A stretch of DNA of 64,000 nt from Lucifuga dentata (taxonomy: Eukaryota > Chordata > Actinopteri > Ophidiiformes > Bythitidae), in the NCBI GenBank assembly GCA_014773175.1, contig VXCM01000047.1, positions 310,001 through 374,000 on the forward strand, read 5' to 3'. Shown one piece after another: positions 27,401 through 37,446 of this stretch (positions are counted from its first letter, which is position 1; each line of letters opens with the position of its first letter). The notes under the pieces were generated by a model that was given only the letters and a program-made list of their open reading frames with translations, made no database searches and was not told the DNA's origin. Position numbers and translations under genes: made by a program.

Positions 27401-29835
27401 GCGCATCTCCCTGGAGAGGTGATAGAGTCGGTGAAGGGTGCAGGCGTGGAAAAGAGCGTTCCCAGATTTCCAGAACACAGTGGAGACTTTGTTGTAGTAG
27501 TTGGCCATCAGCTGGGGCTTTGGAGGTTTTTTGGAAAGAGCAAACAGGCCGTGGATGTCCTCAACAGCCTTGAATGCTTCCTGGACACACAGAAACACAC
27601 TGCATTCGTCACACTGTCATCTCACTTTGATCGCGCATCAAAATTTTGAATTTTTAAATGTGGACAGGCAGTAAATAGACTAAAATGTGGAAAAACGATT
27701 ACATGTTAACTGCACAGACCTGCCAGAGCTCCATGCTTATGGCGCTGTCCAGCTGCACTAGGCGTGTCTCCAAGTGCATGGACTGACTCTCGGGGTTGTT
27801 CAGGTTGATGGCCGTGCTCTGGTTGTGGTGCCGCTGGATCTGACCCAGGTGCATCCGCAAGTTATCGCACAGTTTACGAAACTCAGCTTTGCGGGTATAC
27901 TGGAGGCAGAACTTAAACGCTGTGGAGAACAGGAACGCATGTTAGCGGGAATATTTAGGAAATGACTTCAGTTACGTTGACTGAAACAATGACATACTAG
28001 TATTAACGGCTTTCAAAATGGATTTCAGAAACAACAGTAACAATAGATTTAATTTTCTTATCCAATAACTCTTAGGACAACCATTCCTACCTCTGTGTGA
28101 GAGCATTCACTGTGTATCATTACCTTGCTGGGCAATGTCATGGTAGAGGCGCTCCACCTTGGAGTTGTTTCGCAGCAGGTCCAGGCACTGGCGGTAGGAT
28201 TCCCACAGGAACTTCACCCAGGGAGTGAGCAGCAGGCGATCCGTGCGATCCTGAGTGTCCTCTCCACTCACAGCGCTCAGGAGCACGCTGAAGACATGAC
28301 GCAAGCTCAACGTCAAAAAAACATCACACGCAAGCTACAAAGCACCTGAATGTAGACAATATATAGACGCATCATCATCGTCCAGGTATAGCAAAATGTC
28401 TTTACAGCACGATAAAGGAAATTCAGCAACACGGACAGTGATGTGTTTTGAAACATTACCATGTGCTACCTGCTAACTGCTCTAAGAAAGACTTAGAATC
28501 TCCACCTTTCCGGAGTCTGGATGTTATCCAGATCCTCAATGTCCAGGACCATCTGCTGAGACTCCCCTTTGGCTGTCTCAGTCTTCTCCTCAGCCAGCTT
28601 CAGGTAAGCCCGGACTACATCCTCCAGAGACTTGATGTTAACCTGAAACCAAAGGCAAAAGTTAGACTTTAACGACATAAGACTAAAATGTAAACCACCA
28701 CCTGATCTGGAGAAATCATGCAGCCTTTTAGCCTTTTTCCTTACAGACCTGCTGACAGATGTTCTTGTACTGGTACAGACCCTCCTTGGCCAGGTGGCTC
28801 TTGCGCAGATCCACACAGAGCTCCAGGTACTTGAGCATTATGGGCTCGTGGATCTTCTGCCATGTTCGATGTTTCTTGCTCTTGATGACATCGTACAAAA
28901 CATCCAAGGCTGGCTGCTTCTTGCCCACCTCCAAAAACTCTGCATTGCACATCACAAAACAGACCAACTTAGATCAGAAACTCAGCATATGGCACAAAAT
29001 CCATAATAACAACAAATTAAATACGATAGTTACTAAATCCATGTCTGACTGTAGTTAGGTCTGTTAAAAACTTTTATACTTTTGGCTTGTAAAAATCTTA
29101 TTTTGCCAACCCTGTGAACATTATTTGCCTAAATTATCTTTGCACTGTGTTTCTATGACACACAGCTGCACGTTTTCCAGTTCAAAATTCACATACAAAA
29201 ATTCCAAATTCAACTGCAGATTTTCCAAATTTCTGTCAAACAACAACCCAAAATATGTGAAATCGTGTTTCTGTGTGTAATACAACATTTGAACACAACA
29301 CACAGATAGGATTTTTCAAACTAAATTACTAGATATAAATCTGTTCCATTCAATGTGTATACTAAGAGTTCAGAATCTGCATTTGGGGCAGGTTTTGAGC
29401 AGTTATTCCGACGTGTTATAACATAATTTTAAGAAAAAGGAGCATGCCGGTGGAAATAGCATGCGTAGCATCGGGTTAAGGCCACCACTGCAGAAGGTGA
29501 CAAACACAGTGACACGTAAGATGTACTATCCACGCAAATTTGTGAGCATGCTTAATGATCTGTTCAGTCACTCCAAAATGTAATCAACATGAAGTTATAG
29601 ACGCGTCGTGGTGAAAGACCCTCTGCCGTGAGAAAGGCCTGCTGTAACGATATGGCTCCCGCGCCATTCCAGCTAGCACCTGTTAGCGTTTTAGCCATTC
29701 TATCTGCGTTAAAATGACGAGGCAAAGCTAACGTTAGCTAGCCTAACCCATGTGTGACATCTGTAAAAGGAGACATCTGTACCCACCGTTCGCCCGTTTC
29801 AGGGCGTTCTCGGGTCGTTGAAAGTATGCCGGCAT
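21426..29835 (-). CDS. eif3a: Eukaryotic translation initiation factor 3 subunit A
   Basis: Largest eIF3 subunit; in the cytoplasm it scaffolds the complex on the 40S ribosome. Exons: 29787-29835, 28749-28939, 28506-28642, 28124-28287, 27720-27919, 27372-27580, 27118-27289, 26860-26964, 26501-26599, 26283-26399, 25782-26029, 25118-25465, 24928-25032, 24668-24781, 24436-24558, 24185-24338, 23590-23768, 23283-23362, 22708-23183, 22460-22586, 22127-22302, 21426-21604. All are GT-AG and phases agree throughout. Start [12 protein letters not shown] and the stop after TTVRR are conserved. Helical and PCI region: residues 1 to about 540. Charged coiled coil: about 545-885. Arg/Asp/Gly decapeptide repeats: about 911-1069. 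Exon 11 (25782-26029) contains a duplicated 61 bp plus N; removing that 62-nt excess leaves 186 nt, exactly 62 codons, and restores the frame, giving about 1229 aa. The human protein is longer (about 1380 aa), mainly from more C-terminal repeats. Confidence 0.97.
22708..23183 (-). repeat. eif3a: Coding minisatellite: eIF3a D-D-R-G-P-R-R-G decapeptide array
   Basis: This is exon 19. It encodes about 13 imperfect 8-10 residue units of the type [30 protein letters not shown] and [10 protein letters not shown]. The DNA period is about 30 nt, and it makes long open frames on the opposite strand that are only shadows. In the family this region is intrinsically disordered and binds other factors such as eIF4B. 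Human eIF3a has roughly twice as many units, so this array is short. Confidence 0.9.
25892..26014. other. Artefactual 61-bp duplication inside eif3a exon 11
   Basis: Positions 25892-25952 and 25954-26014 are identical with an N at 25953. One copy encodes part of [19 protein letters not shown]. The duplicate adds 62 nt and breaks the frame, while one copy restores an exon of exactly 62 codons matching the conserved protein. It is an unmerged contig overlap, not a biological duplication. Confidence 0.95.
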
Positions 29836-30466
29836 CTCGGTAGCTTTCTAGTAAAACTTAAAAGTGACTACTTATGTGATTTTTTGGCAAATTTCACCAG
29901 TCCATCCGAGCCACGCATTCACCCGCTACGACAGTGCTGGCTGGGAAAGGATGAACCTCGTGAACGGCCTAACACGGGTTGCCAGATCTGTCCCACGCTA
30001 ATCCCCAAACACATCACTAATTATAAGCAGAGATGCGCGGAAAGCAAGTGAAAAAATGCGGTTCTATCACAAACGCTTAATAAACTTGAATTAATCATAT
30101 ATGATATGCCATACACATAGACATACATCTTCATATTTGTATGTATATTGTGATTATAACTTAAGCTTTACTATGGCGTTAATACAAATTTTTGCCATTT
30201 TCCCCCAACGATATGCTCTGCAGCACCCCCAGTTTGTCTGCTCTCCATATTTGCTTGGTGCATTTGTGATATTCTTATTTATTTCTTTACTTGCTACTGT
30301 AACAAAACATTTTCCCACGAAGATGAACTGATCTATATTTATCATGTCATTTGAAATGTGATTGTAAGTTAAATCTTCCGGACTGATGCGAACTATTATA
30401 AATAAGCCTATAAATATGAGATGAAATTACTTGTTTAATACGAAAAAATATATTTGTTGTAAATGA

Positions 30467-30505
<39 letters not shown>
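30467..30505. repeat. (ATT)n microsatellite
   Basis: A perfect ATT tract runs into an ATTAATTAATTAA tail. Confidence 0.95.
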
Positions 30506-30506
<1 letters not shown>

Positions 30507-31761
30507 TAATTAATTTTAAAAAAAAAAGGTTTATCAAAAACTAGACTTCCCAAAAAAAAGGGTTTTCAACAAACCTGGCAGCTTGGATGTATGTAGTACC
30601 CGTATGTGCAACTCTGATGGTGCGTTCAGGTAACATCGTAAAAGTTATGAGTGTCGTAATATGTAAAACTAGGCTTTCACACCAAACAATGTGTGGTTTG
30701 AAATGTATGGATGGTATGAGACGCATCATGTCTTTGAAATGCTTTTGCATAGAACACTGTTGTAACAAAACTGTTGATATTTATACTGTAACTACCAAGA
30801 GAGACTGTTAAAATGAGTTTAGTTTTGAGATTTTGATAGTTGCTGTGGTGAACTCATGCATTAAAATTACATTACTACTTGTCTGTTTTGCTTATTGCCA
30901 AACAGTTTGTCGGTACAACTCAGATTACTTGGGCATTTTAAAAGATCAGGTAATTGAATCTGCCTTACTACTTGTAATGGGGAAAAGAGTGGTGGAGAGC
31001 TGCTTTAGTGTGCAAACAATAAGTTAAAAAACAATATGCATCAAAAGAATCATCATTATAAATTATGGTGATGATTAGTAATAATGATTAGTTGTTATTC
31101 TTGACAATACAGGTATTCAGTTCAAGTCAATTCAAAAAACTTTATGTTATTATTCAAGCACAATGAAATTGCATCTATAACACCTGGCGTTGATTTAGTT
31201 AGAATAGCCACTCGCACAAAAAGAAAACAAACAAAAATCACAATATCAATAATGAAATGAAAGTAACTTTAAAAAATGCAGCGACAAAACAGTTTCATAT
31301 ACTTACAGTACTTTCAATTTTAGATATATCAGTGAAGTACAATGAATAAAATTAACCTTTAAGTTTTGGTTCATATGACCAAAATACTTTTAGATTAGAT
31401 GTCGTTTGATCTTCAGTTTGTATGTATCATGTCTATGTGCTGATTTATAATGATAATAAAGTAAGGCAATGATAATGAAGTGTTTGGCTTTGTTGTTGTT
31501 TTTGAAATATTCAAGGTATTGCATAATTCTATGATTTCAGTAACGTGAACGCATCATTGACGCTGAAGTGTCGAATGTGATTGGTCGAGAGGAACGCGTC
31601 TCCTCCCGTCCCGGAAAAAGGAAGAAGGGACTTGCACAGAAAGCAAAGTGGTGGACAGCAGAAATCACGCAGCCCACTAATAAGTTTACACACAGTTACT
31701 GCCATATTAAGTCTGTCCAGCATCGTAATTGGATATTTGGACTTATTAGAAATACCCAAAG

Positions 31762-31842
31762 GTAAGCGGAGCTGCTCTTGTGTTTTCTGAGGGGACTGTT
31801 GGTGTTTCTCACCGGCTAACTTCTGCTTATGAACACTCTCAG
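31762..31842 (+). other. dennd10: Candidate 5' UTR intron of dennd10 (81 bp)
   Basis: A consensus donor CCAAAG|GTAAGCGG lies at 31756-31769 and an acceptor ACTCTCAG at 31835-31842, ten nt before the start codon. The preceding sequence would be a short 5' UTR exon. Inferred from splice motifs only. Confidence 0.45.
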
Positions 31843-31844
31843 GT

Positions 31845-31865
31845 ATGGAAAATGGCAGCAACTGA
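31845..31865 (+). other. Six-codon uORF overlapping the dennd10 start
   Basis: An ATG seven bases before the main ATG opens ATG GAA AAT GGC AGC AAC TGA. It ends 11 nt inside the coding region, in another frame. The main ATG has a good context (A at -3, G at +4). Such an overlapping uORF could damp translation; that effect is inferred. Confidence 0.6.
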
Positions 31866-34800
31866 AACGCAGCTTATGTTAAGCGTCGGATTAATCGGTA
31901 AGTTTAAATTCAAAGGTTTTTGTTTTTTTTTTATCACGTGAAAGGTGCGCCTCAGACATGTACAGAGAATCACATGACCCTGGTCTGATCCCACAGTGTC
32001 CCATTAGCCATTATTAGTTAGCCGTTCTCTGTCAGGCACAGGCTTCACTTTCTCCTGTTCACGGTGTTGAATATAGTACAGCACTGAGGTGGTCTTGGTA
32101 CAGGTTTGGTCTCTATTTTTTGTTAGTCATCCCTGTTTGGTTTAGTTTAGTTTAGTTTAAGTATATTTATTTACACATATAAAAGAAAAATACAAAATTA
32201 CAAAAGCAAAAAATGGAATGTGATGGAGAAAATGCAAAAAAAAAAAAAAAAACCCTCAAGGTCATATCTGTCAACACTCCCATTTTCCCCTTATTTCTCC
32301 CGTATTTTCACCCCCTCTCCCACTGTGCTCCCGTTTGGTAATTTCTCTCGTAAATTTCCCGTATTTTAAATACAAAATCGTAATTGGCCCAATCAAGTTG
32401 TTTCGGTGGTTATGTGGCGCGCCCCCTTGGTGGGGCGTGGAGGTATTACAAGTGGGGCGCGCTTGCCAGGGGACGCCTGAAGCCAAGCGGAACCAAAGTT
32501 GATTGAAACAGTTTCTCGTGGGAGCAATAAACGATAATAAACACAGTCATGCTACAAAGCTTTCAATGAGAGAGTAATGCTGCGTTCCAGTCACAGTGGG
32601 AAGTCTGAATTTCCCTTAATGTGTCCCCTATTTTTAAATGTTCAAAAAAAAAAAAAGTCCCCTATTTTAAATAGCTGTTTTAAATAGCTTTGAAAATCCA
32701 AATATATTATCAAATTATTTTCTTAGCTTATTTTCAAAACTCAATGTTGACAGTCATGCTCAAGGGGCTTATACAAGGCAATTCTCCAGAACATGCATAT
32801 CACTATTTAATTTATAGAACAATTAGGAAAGGAAGAAAAAAAGAAAAATATATAATAAAATAAAATAATAAAAGAACATTTACAGTCGAGTTGATTAGAC
32901 TCACATATGATGGTTTGCTTGTGTTTGTTTTCCTCCACACAGAGAGAGATGTGAATGGAGACACGCTGTGGGTGTGGTGTTATCCCTCAGTAGGAACAGA
33001 GCTGAGGGAAGTCTTGCTCAGTAAGTGCTATCTGACTAAAGACAGCCTGGATCTTCACACCTTTGTGTTTGGTCAGTTCTGTCGTACGTGGTACTATATC
33101 ACTACAGTGGAGGTCCAGGAGCCTACTGCCTTAAACAAGGTACCATATAAAATCCAGAGGATGGCCAGTCTCTAAAGCTATAGGAATACTGTTTTCATTA
33201 TGATACATCTACTGATTATTTTTTGATAACAAGTTTAGTGTATAAACGTATAGAAATGGAGACAAATGCCCATTATAAGTTCCCGGTGCCTGAAGTCACA
33301 CTTTGAAACAGCATGTTTCATCTCAAAAACATTAAAACAGAAGGAAATTCAATTAAGAGCTACTTCCCCTCACCCATTATCCTTCATCACACCATGCCCA
33401 CATCGACCAATACATCGCCTCACTCCCACTTTTGTAATAAAGAATTTCAAAAAAAGTAAACTAAAATGTTAAATCTATGCAGTAAAACATATATGGTATT
33501 TTTACATGATTACATGACAAAAATGGCTCATTAAATTGTCCTTAATTTCTGTGAATCAACTAATCATTTTTTTTTTTCAGCACTATGTTGACATCTATGA
33601 ATCAGCTTTTAGTCAAGATATTTGCACTGACTTTTATTTTTGTCTCTAACTTTTCCCTTTAAGGTGACACATTTTTCAATAGTTGTTACAGCAAAAGATT
33701 TCAACCCTGAGAAGTATGCTGCACTCAGTAGAATCCTCTGCAGGTACAGGAAGAAGTTTAGCTTTTAAAATGAGACTTTTTCATGGTTAATGCTAATTTT
33801 CTGCTTCGAAAAGTTTCCTGGTGAATCGCGTTTATTTTTCAGGATGTACGTCAAATATGGCAGTCCAGTGAAAATGATGGAGGCTTACATCACTGTCCTC
33901 ATCAAAGGGATTTGCCAGAGTGATGAAAACGGCTCATTTCTCATCAAAGACTATGATGCTCGGAAAGCGTTCTTAGCTGGTTCACTCAAAGGTAAAATAT
34001 CACAGCTGTGTAAAGCATATCAAAAGTTTCAACACTTTTGCCTGTTTTTTGTTTTTTTTTTTTTGGTGCAAGATGACTGAAATATCTTAAACTGGCTCTC
34101 TGTTAATCCTCAAAAGTCTCAAACTTAAAAATATCCCTAAAAACTTAAGTTATAATAAATAACCTTGAAAAGTTGTGATAACACTAATAAAAATGGTGAA
34201 TTTCTTGGAAAAGTCGAGAACAACCACGAAATATGTGAAATAACCCTGTGAAATGTTGGGAATAATCCTGAAAAAACTGGAATACTGTTGAACATTATAA
34301 AAGTTATTTTCCACTTTTTGTGGTTATTAAAACATGTAGAAACCCTTTAAAGATACGAGTGTTTCAGAAGTGAGCAGCTCAGAATTTGTTGCCCACTGCT
34401 CTTCTTTCCCTTCTGTTTCAGATGTGGTGTCGCAGTTTGGCATGGAGACCATCATCCTGTATACTGCTCTCATGCTGAAGAAGAGGATTGTTGTCCATCA
34501 CCCTCGCATTGAAGCATTACTGGAATTTACAAGGTGAATTATAGAGCAGAAATCAAAATATCTGGGTTGAAACCTAAAAAATGCTTTTTTATGCTGGAGT
34601 TGACTTTCAAAGAAAACTACATTCCTGTTGTGCTTTTCCAGATGGTTCACTTCTTTTCCCCGTTTCTCTTTAGAGTTCTTCCAGCTCTGACGTGGCACAG
34701 GAAGGACTGGTCCATCCTGCATCCATACGTGCATCTGGCTGAAGTTGAACTGGAGGATCTCAAGAAGTCGCCCGGTGAGGATGCCTCAGATTTACCTCTC

Positions 34801-35920
34801 ATGACTCTCGCGATGCAGAAATGCATTATTTACGTCCCAGCATGTTCATTTTTTTTCTCTTTAGGATATATAGCAGGATTTGTAGATCCAGAAGTGAGCA
34901 ACAGACCGGACTTATTTGACGTGTACGTGAACCTTCCAGACAGCATCATCACAGTATCCCAGAGTGCCAAAGGTACAGTAGTAGGCTGTAATTGTAGGTT
35001 CATCGCCTCTGTTCATCATAAGCACCATGGCTACTGATAGACGTCTTGCTTCACCAGTTGTGTTATGTGTTGTTTCATTGCAAACACAATATTTCCTCAA
35101 ACATTTCCTCAGCATATAAAGACAGATGGTCATTTATTTTAATTGATACGTGCCTGTATTGCTAATGGGTACAAGTACATTATATTATAAGATAAAAGTT
35201 ATAAATATTATAAGTTATTATAAGTACAGTATATTTGACAAAGTATTAAGATGGATCTAGAATTTGTCCAGTGTTTTTCTCTGTTCTGTGGTAAAGTGCT
35301 TCCATTTAGGGCTAGTGGGTCTTTGACTGGTTTGGGATTGTCCCTGACATGGCGAACTCTCGACAGGGATGCAGAAACAGAGGAGGAGTAGATAGGGTGG
35401 AGGTGGAGGGGATAGGGTGGAGGTGTGGAGTATAGGGTGGGGGTGTGGATAGGGTGGAGGTGTAGGGTGGCAGTGTGNTGGGGGATAGGGTGGAGGTGTA
35501 TGGGCCAGAGGAAGCAGCGTGTTTGTAGCAGCACTTAAGTAACACAGCGTTTTGATGCCGTTTCCTCCACAGAGGTCATGGCGATGGGAAAGTTACACAA
35601 AGACATTGGCCACGTTATCGTGCAGTCAGCAGAGGATCCTGACAGGACGGACAGTCAAGTGATCAAGGTGAGAATGCATCAGGGCACCATCATGACTCCG
35701 TCCTTCATCTGTGATAAATCCTCTCTAACATGACACCAAACATTCCCCACAGGACATTTCTGTGAAGACGAAAGAAATCCTCTCCAACTTAGCGGCTTTG
35801 GCTGGTGAGTGCGAAGACTCGAAAGTCTCGCTGGAAGCTTTAAAGCGCCATCATTTCCCTTCCGCCACAGAGAACTTCCTCTTTCATTTGGCTGCCGCTG
35901 AGCAGCTCTTGAGAATATAA
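31852..35920 (+). CDS. dennd10: DENN domain-containing protein 10 (FAM45A type)
   Basis: Small DENN-family protein; the mammalian protein acts on late endosomes with Rab27-related trafficking. Exons: 31852-31897, 32943-33139, 33664-33743, 33843-33991, 34422-34533, 34674-34774, 34865-34972, 35573-35667, 35753-35920. Together they encode 351 aa, near the human 357. Start [15 protein letters not shown] matches the family. Recognisable blocks are [112 protein letters not shown] and the ending [18 protein letters not shown]. The last exon reads through a GGTGAGT that looks like a donor, because the following codons match the family C-terminus. Introns hold a TE relic (32260-32620) and a G-rich minisatellite (35390-35500). 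Tail-to-tail with sfxn4. Confidence 0.97.
32260..32620. repeat. Transposon relic in dennd10 intron 1
   Basis: It starts with CTGTCAACACTCCCATTTTC and continues with repeated 'cccgtattt' words. It has a GGGGCGTGG-rich block and an end with GGGAGCAATAAACGATAATAA and GCTTTCAATGAGAGAGTA. That last block recurs in inverted orientation in prdx3 intron 3 (about 45300-45370). Class unknown. Confidence 0.55.
35390..35500 (+). repeat. G-rich minisatellite in dennd10 intron 7
   Basis: Imperfect units of the type GATAGGGTGGAGGTGTG are repeated about seven times, with one N at 35478. Runs of three or more G on the sense strand could form G-quadruplex structures. The N probably marks a collapsed or unresolved copy number. 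Confidence 0.85.
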
Positions 35921-37446
35921 ACCTGATTTCCCACACAAACGCTCCACTGCGAGACCACGTGCTGGGCAGCATGGATTCTCAGGCTGCGTTGTTGTCTACG
36001 TGCTGCCAAAACGCTGTTCTGAAAGGCTCATTCATACTCTTCTGGTTGTTACGGCAACGTACACAGCAAACGTGACACAACAGAAAATCGCTCGCATCAA
36101 GCTGAGTTAAAGTTTGGGTAAAATGTTGAAATCTCGTGGCAGAGGTGTAGTATTTATCTGGAATAGCGCTGTCAAACTAGAGAGAAAATAAATGAGCTGC
36201 CACAGGAAAAAATACACATTCAACCCAGCAGAGTATCATAGTTTGGACATTTTCACTTGCATAAAGATGACAACTTCCTTTAAAAAAAAAAAAAAAAGGC
36301 TGATTTTACGCCTCAAATTTAGCTTATTGGCCATGGGGAGCATTATTGGCTATAGAGGGTGCAGTAAAAAGTCAGGGAAACTGACCTTTATGCCCTCACA
36401 AAGAGAAAATTAAAACACTAAAAAGCCAGCAAAGCCACTCCAAGAAATTCTAGGAGCGGCTTTAGTTTGCAAACTTGTCTTCAGCACCAACAGGAAGTAA
36501 CCCATGTGATGTCATAGAGGTCAGATTTCCCAATTTTTGCACATCTCACAAACGCTTTTATGCAGCTGTTTTCACATGCTAAATAGTGCTCCCCCAAGAT
36601 CTCAATTTGACGTGTAAAATCGCTGCAGTGCCCATTTAAATGATGTGAAAGTAACACAAAAAAATGCAAAGCTTCACTTCCAAACATCAGTCTTTGCTGG
36701 TCAGAAACGTTACGTAACATGAGGTTGTTATGTGCAGCATGTCTAATGGCAGCCGAAATCTCTCAGACGTGACAAGAATATTTCATTACTAATGAGGTAG
36801 TGATTTTTATCAGAACATAAACACGACTGCAGTAGATGTCGCACAGTCTTTGGGTTTTAATCTTTTTTGTAACAATGTCACATTTTATACTTAACTAACG
36901 GCTGCAGCGCCGCACGGAGTTTAAAGGTTAACGGTTTAGAAACAGCAAAAGGAAGAAAAGGCTGACGCGCTTCCTGATTGATCTTCTACGGCTCCAGTAA
37001 TGAAATAATTGATGCTTCTACGTTCAACATTGATTTATGTTGCATATTGTGTGTCTTACTGTTCAGGCTATATTTTTATTAATGTTTTGTTAGTGTGTCG
37101 CACTGTTATTTCTTACTGCTGAGGGTTTTCATTTGCATTGCCAAAAGAATGAGTGCAATACATACAAATTCTCATTAACTTTAAAAAAAAAACTAAATGT
37201 ATTTTCAGGATTCATTGTGATATTTCATATAACACATATAAAAAACACTTAACATTACAATTAAATAAATTTATCTGCAAAATCAAAATTTAAGTTTCTT
37301 TTAATGTTTAAGCAAAATGTTTTATCAGCTGGGAGAAAAAGCAGCATTGTTTGATGTTCATTAGTATTACATGCATCTTGTGTTTCCAGATGTTTATTAG
37401 CATGTTATCATGGAGAGGGTGTGTGTGTTGGGGTTTTTGGTGCTCC
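35921..37446. other. Convergent intergenic region between dennd10 and sfxn4
   Basis: Both genes end here. A possible dennd10 polyadenylation signal AATAAA is at 36187-36192. AT-rich unique sequence follows and no coding exon is seen. A segment at about 36310-36560 looks TE-derived, but I cannot name it. Confidence 0.5.

Larger units (their letters stand above)
29836..31851. other. Divergent intergenic region between eif3a and dennd10
   Basis: This 2-kb region separates the two start codons of head-to-head genes. No coding exon is seen. An (ATT)n tract lies at 30467-30505. The dennd10-proximal end has an inverted CCAAT box (GATTGGTCGAG at about 31579) and CpG-containing sequence around 31600. 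The middle is AT-rich and otherwise featureless. At 2 kb the pair need not share one promoter. Confidence 0.5.

Noticed and set aside
35815..35821. Donor-like GGTGAGT at GCTGGTGAGTGCG in the last dennd10 exon
   Set aside because: The codons after it continue directly into the conserved C-terminus and stop at 35920, so no intron is needed.
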